Below are positions 37,201-49,200 of a stretch of 64,000 nt of DNA, piece after piece. The first letter of the stretch is position 1, and each line of letters opens with the position of its first letter. The notes below the pieces were generated by a model that saw only the letters and a program-made list of their open reading frames with translations, did not search any database and had not been told where the DNA came from. The stretch is from Bolinopsis microptera (lineage: Eukaryota > Ctenophora > Tentaculata > Lobata > Bolinopsidae). Location of the stretch: contig NC_087080.1 of NCBI RefSeq assembly GCF_026151205.1, positions 5,745,096 to 5,809,095 on the forward strand. The letters run 5' to 3'. A program made the position numbers and the translations under genes.

Positions 37201-40200
37201 GGCCGAAAGGGGGCATTTTCGGGTGTTTTCAAATTTGAGATTTCAAAGCCAGATTTTCGGCTTTAGTTGGCTGGGACATGCCCAAATTGGTGTGGGTGAG
37301 TTGCATAGAGGTAGTACAAGTGTGATCCGTTGCAGAAATCCGGGTTCCCAAGATTCAAAATGACTTGAAAAGATTTTGTAAAAAATTGGAGACATTTTGG
37401 AATCCATGGGAATTTTTTGGAGACATCCATATTTCGCCCTAAAACGTCTCCAATGAATTTGGTTGGCACCCTGGTTGATCTGGAAGTACATTACCAGTTA
37501 TTTGGGGCCTTCAGGGGGGAAAATGGGCCTAAAAATGGGCCGAAAGGGGGCATTTTCGGGTGTTTTCAAATTTGAGATTTCAAAGCCAGATTTTCGGCTT
37601 TAGTTGGCTGGGACATGCCCAAATTGGTGTGGGTGAGTTGCATAGAGGTAGTACAAGTGTGATCCGTTGCAGAATTCCGGGTTCCCATGATTCAAAATGA
37701 CTTGAAAAGATTTTGTAAAAAATTGGAGACATTTTGGAATCCATGGGAATTTTTTGGAGACATCCATATTTCGCCCTAAAACGTCTCCAATGAGTTTGGT
37801 TGGCACCCTGGTTGATCTGGAAGTACTTTACCAGTTATTTGGAGCCTTCAGGGGGGAAAATGGGCCGAAAAATGGGCCGAAAAGGGGCATTTTCGGGAGT
37901 TTTCAAATTTGAAATTTCAAAGCCAGATTTTCGGCTTTAGTTGGCTGGGACATGCCCAAATTGGTGTGGGTGAGTTGCATAGAGGTAGTACAAGTGTGAT
38001 CCGTTGCAGAATTCCGGGTTCCCATGATTCAAAATGACTTGAAAAGATTTTGTAAAAAATTGGAGACATTTTGGAATCCATGGGAATTTTTTGGAGACAT
38101 CCATATTTCGTCCTAAAACGTCTCCAATGAGTTTGGTTGGCACCCTGGTTGATCTGGAAGTACGTTACTAGTTATTTGGGGCCTTCAGGGGGGAAAATGG
38201 GCCGAAAAATGGGACGAAAAGGGGCATTTTCGGGTGTTTTCAAATTTGAGATTTCAAAGCCAGATTTTCGGCTTTAGTTAGTTAGTTGGCTGGGACATGC
38301 CCAAATTGGTGTGGGTGAGTTGCATAGAGGTAGTACAAGTGTGATCCGTTGCAGAAATCCGGGTTCCCAAGATTCAAAATGACTTGAAAAGATTTTGTAA
38401 AAAATTGGAGACATTTTGGAATCCATGGGAATTTTTTGGAGACATCCATATTTCGTCCTAAAACGTCTCCAATGAGTTTGGTTGGCACCCTGGTTGATCT
38501 GGAAGTACGTTACCAGTTATTTGGGGCCTTCAGGGGCGAAAATGGGCCGAAAAATGGGCCGAAAAATGGGCCGAAAAGGGGCATTTTCGGGTGTTTTCAA
38601 ATTTGAGATTTCAATTTTCAAAGCCAGATTTTCGGCTTTAGTTGGCTGGGACATGCCCAAATTGGTGTGGGTGAGTTGCATAGAGGTAGTACAAGTGTGA
38701 TCCGTTGCAGAAATCCGGGTTCCCAAGATTCAAAATGACTTGAAAAGATTTTGTAAAAAATTGGAGACATTTTGGAATCCATGGGAATTTTTTGGAGACA
38801 TCCATATTTCGCCCTAAAACGTCTCCAATGAGTTTGGTTGGCACCCTGGTTGATCTGGAAGTACGTTACCAGTTATTTGGGGCCTTCAGGGGGGAAAATG
38901 GGCCGAAAAATGGGCCGAAAAGGGGCATTTTCGGGTGTTTTCAAATTTGAGATTTCAAAGCCAGATTTTCGGCTTTAGTTGGCTGGGACATGCCCAAATT
39001 GGTGTGGGTGAGTTGCATAGAGGTAGTACAAGTGTGATCCGTTGCAGAAATCCGGGTTCCCAAGATTCAAAATGACTTGAAAAGATTTTGTAAAAAATTG
39101 GAGACATTTTGGAATCCATGGGAATTTTTTGGAGACATCCATATTTCGCCCTAAAACGTCTCCAATGAGTTTAATTGGCACCCTGGTTGATCTGAAAGTA
39201 CGTTACCAGTTATTTGGGGCCTTCAGGGGGGAAAATGGGCCGTAAAATGGGCCGAAAAATGAGCCGAAAAGGGGCATTTTCGTGTGTTTTCAAATTTGAG
39301 ATTTCAAAGCCAGTTTTCGGCTTTAGTTGGCTGAGACATGCCCAAATTGGTGTGGGTGAGTTGCATAGAGGTAGTACAAGTGTGATCCGTTGCAGAAATC
39401 CGGGTTCCCAAGACTCAAAATGAATTGAAAAGATTTTGTAAAAAATTGGAGACATTTTGGAATCCATGGGAATTTTTTGGAGACATCCATATTTCGCCCT
39501 AAAACATCTCCAATGAGTTTGGTTGGCACCCTGGTTGATCTGGAAGAACGTTACCAGTTACTTGTACTACCTCTATGCAACTCACCCACACCAATTTGGG
39601 CATGTCTTAGCCAACTAAAGCCGAAAATCTGGCTTTGAAATCTCAAATTTGAAAACACCCGAAAATGCCCCTTTTCGTCCCATTTTTCGGCCCATTTTCC
39701 CCCCTGAAGGCCCCAAATAACTAGTAACGTACTTCCAGATCAACCAGGGTGCCAACCAAACTCATTGGAGACGTTTTAGGACGAAATATGGATGTCTCCA
39801 AAAAATTCCCATGGATTCCAAAATGTCTCCAATTTTTTACAAAATCTTTTCAATTCATTTTGAGTCTTGGGAACCCGGATTTCTGCAACGGATCACACTT
39901 GTACTACCTCTATGCAACTCACCCACACCAATTTGGGCATGTCTCAGCCAACTAAAGCCGAAAACTGGCTTTGAAATCTCAAATTTGAAAACACACGAAA
40001 ATGCCCCTTTTCGGCTCATTTTTCGGCCCATTTTACGGCCCATTTTCCCCCCTGAAGGCCCCAAATAACTGGTAACGTACTTCCAGATCAACCAGGGTGC
40101 CAACCAAACTCATTGGAGACGTTTTAGGGCGAAATATGGATGTCTCCAAAAAATTCCCATGGATTCCAAAATGTCTCCAATTTTTTACAAAATCTTTTCA

Positions 40201-43200
40201 AGTCATTTTGAATCTTGGGAACCCGGATTTCTGCAACGGATCACACTTGTACTACCTCTATGCAACTCACCCACACCAATTTGGGCATGTCCCAGCCAAC
40301 TAAAGCCGAAAATCTGGCTTTGAAATCTCAAATTTGAAAACACCCGAAAATGCCCATTTTTCGGCCCATTTTCGCCCCTGAAGGCCCCAAATAACTGATA
40401 ACGTACTTCCAGATCAACCAGCGTGCCAACCAAACTCATTGGAGACGTTTTAGGGCGAAATATGGATGTCTCCAAAAAATTCCCATGGATTCCAAAATGT
40501 CTCCAATTTTTTACAAAATCTTTTCAAGTCATTTTGAATCTTGGGAACCCGGATTTCTGCAACGGATCACACTTGTACTACCTCTATGCAACTCACCCAC
40601 ACCAATTTGGGCATGTCCCAGCCAACTAAAGCCGAAAATCTGGCTTTGAAATCTCAAATTTGAAAACACCCGAAAATGCCCCTTTTCGTCCCATTTTTCG
40701 GCCCATTTTCCCCCCTGAAGGCCCCAAATAACTGGTAACGTACTTCCAGATCAACCAGGGTGCCAACCAAACTCATTGGAGACGTTTTAGGGCGAAATAT
40801 GGATGTCTCCAAAAAATTCCCATGGATTCCAAAATGTCTCCAATTTTTTACAAAATCTTTTCAAGTCATTTTGAATCTTGGGAACCCGGATTTCTGCAAC
40901 GGATCACACTTGTACTACCTCTATGCAACTCACCCACACCAATTTGGGCATGTCCCAGCCAACTAAAGCCGAAAATCTGGCTTTGAAATCTCAAATTTGA
41001 AAACACCCGAAAATGCCCCTTTTCGGCCCATTTTTCGGCCCATTTTCCCCCCTGAAGGCCCCAAATAACTGGTAACGTACTTCCAGATCAACCAGGGTGC
41101 CAACCAAACTCATTGGAGACGTTTTAGGGCGAAATATGGATGTCTCCAAAAAATTCCCATGGATTCCAAAATGTCTCCAATTTTTTACAAAATCTTTTCA
41201 AGTCATTTTGAATCTTGGGAACCCGGATTTCTGCAACGGATCACACTTGTACTACCTCTATGCAACTCACCCACACCAATTTGGGCATGTCCCAGCCAAC
41301 TAAAGCCGAAAATCTGGCTTTGAAATCTCAAATTTGAAAACACCCGAAAATGCCCCTTTTCGGCCCATTTTTCGGCCCATTTTCGCCCCTGAAGGCCCCA
41401 AATAACTGATAACGTACTTCCAGATCAACCAGCGTGCCAACCAAACTCGTTGGAGACGTTTTAGGTCGAAATATGGATGTCTCCAAAAAATTCCCATGGA
41501 TTCCAAAATGTCTCCAATTTTTTACAAAATCTTTTCAAGTCATTTTGAATCTTGGGAACCCGGATTTCTGCAACGGATCACACTTGTACTACCTCTATGC
41601 AACTCACCCACACCAATTTGGGCATGTCCCAGCCAACTAAAGCCGAAAATCTGGCTTTGAAATCTCAAATTTGAAAACACCCGAAAATGCCCCTTTTCGT
41701 CCCATTTTTCGGCCCATTTTCCCCCCTGAAGGCCCCAAATAACTGGTAACGTACTTCCAGATCAACCAGGGTGCCAACCAAACTCATTGGAGACGTTTTA
41801 GGGCGAAATATGGATGTCTCCAAAAAATTCCCATGGATTCCAAAATGTCTCCAATTTTTTACAAAATCTTTTCAAGTCATTTTGAATCTTGGGAACCCGG
41901 ATTTCTGCAACGGATCACACTTGTACTACCTCTATGCAACTCACCCACACCAATTTGGGCATGTCCCAGCCAACTAAAGCCGAAAATCTGGCTTTGAAAT
42001 CTCAAATTTGAAAACACCCGAAAATGCCCCTTTTCGGCCCATTTTTCGGCCCATTTTCGCCCCTGAAGGCCCCAAATAACTGATAACGTACTTCCAGATC
42101 AACCAGCGTGCCAACCAAACTCGTTGGAGACGTTTTAGGTCGAAATATGGATGTCTCCAAAAAATTCCCATGGATTCCAAAATGTCTCCAATTTTTTACA
42201 AAATCTTTTCAAGTCATTTTGAATCTTGGGAACCCGGATTTCTGCAACGGATCACACTTGTACTACCTCTATGCAACTCACCCACACCAATTTGGGCATG
42301 TCCCAGCCAACTAAAGCCGAAAATCTGGCTTTGAAATCTCAAATTTGAAAACACCCGAAAATGCCCCTTTTCGTCCCATTTTTCGGCCCATTTTCCCCCC
42401 TGAAGGCCCCAAATAACTGGTAACGTACTTCCAGATCAACCAGGGTGCCAACCAAACTCATTGGAGACGTTTTAGGGCGAAATATGGATGTCTCCAAAAA
42501 ATTCCCATGGATTCCAAAATGTCTCCAATTTTTTACAAAATCTTTTCAAGTCATTTTGAATCTTGGGAACCCGGATTTCTGCAACGGATCACACTTGTAC
42601 TACCTCTATGCAACTCACCCACACCAATTTGGGCATGTCCCAGCCAACTAAAGCCGAAAATCTGGCTTTGAAATCTCAAATTTGAAAACACCCGAAAATG
42701 CCCCTTTTCGGCCCATTTTTCGGCCCATTTTCCCCCCTGAAGGCCCCAAATAACTGGTAACGTACTTCCAGATCAACCAGGGTGCCAACCAAACTCATTG
42801 GAGACGTTTTAGGGCGAAATATGGATGTCTCCAAAAAATTCCCATGGATTCCAAAATGTCTCCAATTTTTTACAAAATCTTTTCAAGTCATTTTGAATCT
42901 TGGGAACCCGGATTTCTGCAACGGATCACACTTGTACTACCTCTATGCAACTCACCCACACCAATTTGGGCATGTCCCAGCCAACTAAAGCCGAAAATCT
43001 GGCTTTGAAATCTCAAATTTGAAAACACCCGAAAATGCCCCTTTTCGGCCCATTTTTCGGCCCATTTTCGCCCCTGAAGGCCCCAAATAACTGGTAACGT
43101 ACTTCCAGATCAACCAGGGTGCCAACCAAACTCGTTGGAGACGTTTTAGGGCGAAATATGGATGTCTCCAAAAAATTCCCATGGATTCCAAAATGTCTCC

Positions 43201-46200
43201 AATTTTTTACAAAATCTTTTCAAGTCATTTTGAATCTTGGGAACCCGGATTTCTGCAACGGATCACACTTGTACTACCTCTATGCAACTCACCCACACCA
43301 ATTTGGGCATGTCCCAGCCAACTAAAGCCGAAAATCTGGCTTTGAAATCTCAAATTTGAAAACACCCGAAAATGCCCCTTTTCGGCCCATTTTTCGGCCC
43401 ATTTTCCCCCCTGAAGGCCCCAAATAACTGGTAACGTACTTCCAGATCAACCAGGGTGCCAACCAAACTCATTGGAGACGTTTTAGGGCGAAATATGGAT
43501 GTCTCCAAAAAATTCCCATGGATTCCAAAATGTCTCCAATTTTTTACAAAATCTTTTCAAGTCATTTTGAATCTTGGGAACCCGGATTTCTGCAACGGAT
43601 CACACTTGTACTACCTCTATGCAACTCACCCACACCAATTTGGGCATGTCCCAGCCAACTAAAGCCGAAAATCTGGCTTTGAAATCTCAAATTTGAAAAC
43701 ACCCGAAAATGCCCCTTTTCGGCCCATTTTTCGGCCCATTTTCGCCCCTGAAGGCCCCAAATAACTGATAACGTACTTCCAGATCAACCAGCGTGCCAAC
43801 CAAACTCGTTGGAGACGTTTTAGGTCGAAATATGGATGTCTCCAAAAAATTCCCATGGATTCCAAAATGTCTCCAATTTTTTACAAAATCTTTTCAAGTC
43901 ATTTTGAATCTTGGGAACCCGGATTTCTGCAACGGATCACACTTGTACTACCTCTATGCAACTCACCCACACCAATTTGGGCATGTCCCAGCCAACTAAA
44001 GCCGAAAATCTGGCTTTGAAATCTCAAATTTGAAAACACCCGAAAATGCCCCTTTTCGGCCCATTTTTCGGCCCATTTTCGCCCCTGAAGGCCCCAAATA
44101 ACTGGTAACGTACTTCCAGATCAACCAGGGTGCCAACCAAACTCATTGGAGACGTTTTAGGGCGAAATATGGATGTCTCCAAAAAATTCCCATGGATTCC
44201 AAAATGTCTCCAATTTTTTACAAAATCTTTTCAAGTCATTTTGAATCTTGGGAACCCGGATTTCTGCAACGGATCACACTTGTACTACCTCTATGCAACT
44301 CACCCACACCAATTTGGGCATGTCCCAGCCAACTAAAGCCGAAAATCTGGCTTTGAAATCTCAAATTTGAAAACACCCGAAAATGCCCCTTTTCGGCCCA
44401 TTTTTCGGCCCATTTTCCCCCCTGAAGGCCCCAAATAACTGGTAACGTACTTCCAGATCAACCAGGGTGCCAACCAAACTCATTGGAGACGTTTTAGGGC
44501 GAAATATGGATGTCTCCAAAAAATTCCCATGGATTCCAAAATGTCTCCAATTTTTTACAAAATCTTTTCAAGTCATTTTGAATCTTGGGAACCCGGATTT
44601 CTGCAACGGATCACACTTGTACTACCTCTATGCAACTCACCCACACCAATTTGGGCATGTCCCAGCCAACTAAAGCCGAAAATCTGGCTTTGAAATCTCA
44701 AATTTGAAAACACCCGAAAATGCCCCTTTTCGTCCCATTTTTCGGCCCATTTTCCCCCCTGAAGGCCCCAAATAACTGGTAACGTACTTCCAGATCAACC
44801 AGGGTGCCAACCAAACTCATTGGAGACGTTTTAGGGCGAAATATGGATGTCTCCAAAAAATTCCCATGGATTCCAAAATGTCTCCAATTTTTTACAAAAT
44901 CTTTTCAAGTCATTTTGAATCTTGGGAACCCGGATTTCTGCAACGGATCACACTTGTACTACCTCTATGCAACTCACCCACACCAATTTGGGCATGTCCC
45001 AGCCAACTAAAGCCGAAAATCTGGCTTTGAAATCTCAAATTTGAAAACACCCGAAAATGCCCCTTTTCGGCCCATTTTCGGCCCATTTTCCCCCTGAAGG
45101 CCCCAAATAACTGGTAACGTACTTCCAGATCAACCAGGGTGCCAACCAAACTCATTGGAGACGTTTTAGGGCGAAATATGGATGTCTCCAAAAAATTCCC
45201 ATGGATTCCAAAATGTCTCCAATTTTTTACAAAATCTTTTCAAGTCATTTTGAATCTTGGGAACCCGGATTTCTGCAACGGATCACACTTGTACTACCTC
45301 TATGCAACTCACCCACACCAATTTGGGCATGTCCCAGCCAACAAAAGCCGAAAATCTGGCTTTGAAATCTCAAATTTGAAAACACCCGAAAATGCCCCTT
45401 TTCGGCCCATTTTCCCCCCTGAAGGCCCCAAATAACTGGTAACGTACTTCCAGATCAACCAGGGTGCCAACCAAACTCATTGGAGACGTTTTAGGGCGAA
45501 ATATGGATATCTCCAAAAATTTCTCATGGATTCCAAAATGTCTCCAATTTTTTACAAAATCTTTTCAAGTCATTTTGAATCTTGGGAACCCGGATTTCTG
45601 CAACGGATCACACTTGTACTACCTCTATGCAACTCACCCACACCAATTTGGGCATGTCCCAGCCAACTAAAGCCGAAAATCTGGCTTTGAAATCTCAAAT
45701 TTGAAAACACCCGAAAATGCCCCTTTTCGGCCCATTTTCGCCTTCCCCCTGAAGGCCCCAAATAACTGGTAACGTACTTCCAGATCAACCAGGGTGCCAA
45801 CCAAACTCATTGGAGACGTTTTAGGGCGAAATATGGATGTCTCCAAAAAATTCCCATGGATTCCAAAATGTCTCCAATTTTTTACAAAATCTTTTCAAGT
45901 CATTTTGAATCTTGGGAACCCGGATTTCTGCAACGGATCACACTTGTACTACCTCTATGCAACTCACCCACACCAATTTGGGCATGTCCCAGCCAACTAA
46001 AGCCGAAAATCTGGCTTTGAAATCTCAAATTTGAAAACACCCGAAAATGCCCCTTTTCGGCCCATTTTCCCCCCTGAAGGCCCCAAATAACTGGTAACGT
46101 ACTTCCAGATCAACCAGGGTGCCAACCAAACTCATTGGAGACGTTTTAGGGCGAAATATGGATGTCTCCAAAAAATTCCCATGGATTCCAAAATGTCTCC

Positions 46201-49200
46201 AATTTTTTACAAAATCTTTTCAAGTCATTTTGAATCTTGGGAACCCGGATTTCTGCAACGGATCACACTTGTACTACCTCTATGCAACTCACCCACACCA
46301 ATTTGGGCATGTCCCAGCCAACTAAAGCCGAAAATCTGGCTTTGAAATCTCAAATTTGAAAACACCCGAAAATGCCCCTTTTCGGCCCATTTTTCGGCCC
46401 ATTTTCCCCCCTGAAGGCCCCAAATAACTGGTAACGTACTTCCAGATCAACCAGGGTGCCAACCAAACTCATTGGAGACGTTTTAGGGCGAAATATGGAT
46501 GTCTCCAAAAAATTCCCATGGATTCCAAAATGTCTCCAATTTTTTACAAAATCTTTTCAAGTCATTTTGAATCTTGGGAACCCGGATTTCTGCAACGGAT
46601 CACACTTGTACTACCTCTATGCAACTCACCCACACCAATTTGGGCATGTCCCAGCCAACTAAAGCCGAAAATCTGGCTTTGAAATCTCAAATTTGAAAAC
46701 ACCCGAAAATGCCCCTTTTCGGCCCATTTTTCGGCCCATTTTCCCCCCTGAAGGCCCCAAATAACTGGTAACGTACTTCCAGATCAACCAGGGTGCCAAC
46801 CAAACTCATTGGAGACGTTTTAGGGCGAAATATGGATGTCTCCAAAAAATTCCCATGGATTCCAAAATGTCTCCAATTTTTTACAAAATCTTTTCAAGTC
46901 ATTTTGAATCTTGGGAACCCGGATTTCTGCAACGGATCACACTTGTACTACCTCTATGCAACTCACCCACACCAATTTGGGCATGTCCCAGCCAACAAAA
47001 GCCGAAAATCTGGCTTTGAAATCTCAAATTTGAAAACACCCGAAAATGCCCCTTTTCGGCCCCTTTTCGGCCCATTTTTCCCCCTGAAGGCCCCAAATAC
47101 TTCCAGATCTACCAGGGTGTCAACTGTAAATGCCCTCCCTTGTCTATTAGGACAGTTAAAATTTATTCTTATCTTGGAATTCCGGTTCCCAACGATGTTT
47201 TTCGATGAATTTCAGAATTTAAATTTTTGGCATATTTTATCTTCACCATCCTTTTTCACCGGTTCAAAAAACTTTTCTGTCATATTAGAACTGATAACTT
47301 GTAAGATAGATCAGTTTTAGGCTGTTTTGGGCGAAATCTGAAATTGAGAAAATGTCTCCATTTTGAGGAATCATTATATGAAAGCTGATTTTGTGTAACG
47401 CGCGGCGACATTGTAATATTAAGAACGTTCAAGCGCCAACGTTGTGTGTTTACTCACGCGAGTTCTTTTAGCTATTTTGAAACGATTTTGAACGTTTTGA
47501 TCAGTTGTAGATTAAGTCATTAACTCTTTCGAATTTCGAACCCAAGCTCAACTTCACGAACAGCTTACAAATGTAATTCAATTTTCTAGTTAAACGTTTT
47601 ATAATGCATTTCTGATGCAGCTCAAATAGGCTTTATCAAGGGTTGGACTATAGTTGTTATTTGTTTGGGGACCGGTTATTTGCCAGGCCACATGTTGAGT
47701 GTTCTTTAAGGGTTTCGTAGAATATGACCGTGTGTCATTCAACCTTTTGATCTGGATTATTGATTATTACGACTTCTAACTTCAGAGTGCGGAGGAAAGA
47801 TGTTCTCTAATATAATCCATGCTCCATCTCGAGTGAATGGTTTGAATTCTAGGGGTGCCAACTGCATATGGGAGATCAAAACTTCTCAAAACAACACAGG
47901 TTTGCAGATTTTTAGTCACTACAATTATGTTTACTCATTGTTAGACCAGAGCAAACGAAAGTATATTGCTAACAGAATTATTATTTAATTTGCACCATCT
48001 GTTCTCATTTATGGATGTTAGTTTGTTCCACTCATGTGTCATTGTGTCAGGACAATTTTACCAACAGTCGAAAGGCGACAGTAAAAGTTGTAGAAATCCA
48101 GTCAGTTATCTGAAAATTAGAGAGTACGGTTCAGATGGAAATGAGCTAACGGATAAAAGTAACAGGGTACATTTTTAATGGTTTTTGTTTGACAACAAAT
48201 CTCTCATCTTTCTTCTTTTCTATTTATACACTTTATATTTTAGAATATCTGCATCATTGGAATTGATTATTGAAGTACCACCGTAATAACACGATCTATC
48301 ACTATTGTTTAGAATCCAATCAACCCCCTTTCCCCGCTTACATACTTAAATTAATTTCAGGACATTTGTCTTGGTGTCCAAATGAAACTGGGTCCACACT
48401 TTGAAGTTGAATACAACTCGGACGCTCAAAGTGAGCTGGAAAGAAGTTTTATATTCGAGTTCGAGGCAGATATTCCCCGTGAGTTATATTAGAATCACTT
48501 TACTTTTTATTTTAAATTGATTATAATTTTTGATATAATATTGCAATGATCAAAACTTTTCTATAGTACACCCGTTTACAAACTCCAACAAATATAATAA
48601 CTACCTGTTTTCGCTCTTTTGAGTGGGTCGATCATATAATTGATGTTTTGTCCCAAAACATCAATTAAATGAAATATAACATTATATAACAGGGAGTTGA
48701 ACAGTAAAATCGTACTAAAAGTGCATCTAAAACTGCATAAACAGCAGAAAATACATTGTCTCAAGTAAAAGCCAAAAGCCATGCTAACAACAACCCTCCA
48801 CAGTTCAGCCGTGGTATAAGAGGTACATGGCAATACTCATTGCAGCTCCCCTCATCGTTCTCTTCTTCGTGGCTCTCGTCTTTATCGGGGTTTACTGTGA
48901 TCACAAAAACAGGTACAACTTTTCTTAAGACTTTTGTGATACTTAAATTATTTAAAACCAATTGTGATCGAGTGTTGACCTCCCAAATTGATCAAATGAT
49001 TCCAAACTTGTTTTCTCCCCACAGGAAGGAACGAGGAACATCTTCTCCGGTAATACAAATGGAGTACGGTGATCAGATCAGTAACGGAACATGGAAAGCG
49101 AATGATAGTTTTAAGAAAAATAGTGTCATAGAGGACGAGGCTATTTCACCTCAGCCGAGGTGAGGAAATTTTAATTAAATTGAAATGGTGTTTGACGCTG

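Larger units (their letters stand above)
35149..47388. mobile_element. Giant foldback-type element made of inverted satellite arrays
   Basis: An exact 8-bp direct repeat, AAAGCTGA (35149-35156 and 47381-47388), flanks a 12,224-bp segment. Its ends are imperfect inverted repeats: GATATTATGATTCCTCA at 35157 and the complement of CATATAATGATTCCTCA ending at 47380. Similarity continues through TGGAGACATTTT (about 28 of 33 positions). Inside are about 12 satellite units in one orientation (35.4-39.56 kb), then about 22 in the other (39.56-47.11 kb). The inner part of the TIR (TTGGAGACATTTTGGA) also occurs in every satellite unit, so the satellite probably grew from the element's own subterminal sequence. 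No transposase is encoded. Inverted arms built of tandem repeats are the hallmark of Foldback/Galileo-type elements; an 8-bp target duplication fits hAT or P superfamilies. The superfamily is unresolved. Confidence 0.75.

Noticed and set aside
35405-47107. CRISPR-like array
   Set aside because: The 337-bp units are contiguous without unique spacers, and the context is eukaryotic.
35579-47320. Conserved 68-residue open frame repeated in nearly every satellite unit (about 33 times), as a possible gene family
   Set aside because: The frames are conserved because the units are nearly identical DNA. Reading frames also stay open on the other strand, variants are not biased to silent sites by eye, and no initiation context or protein motif is seen.
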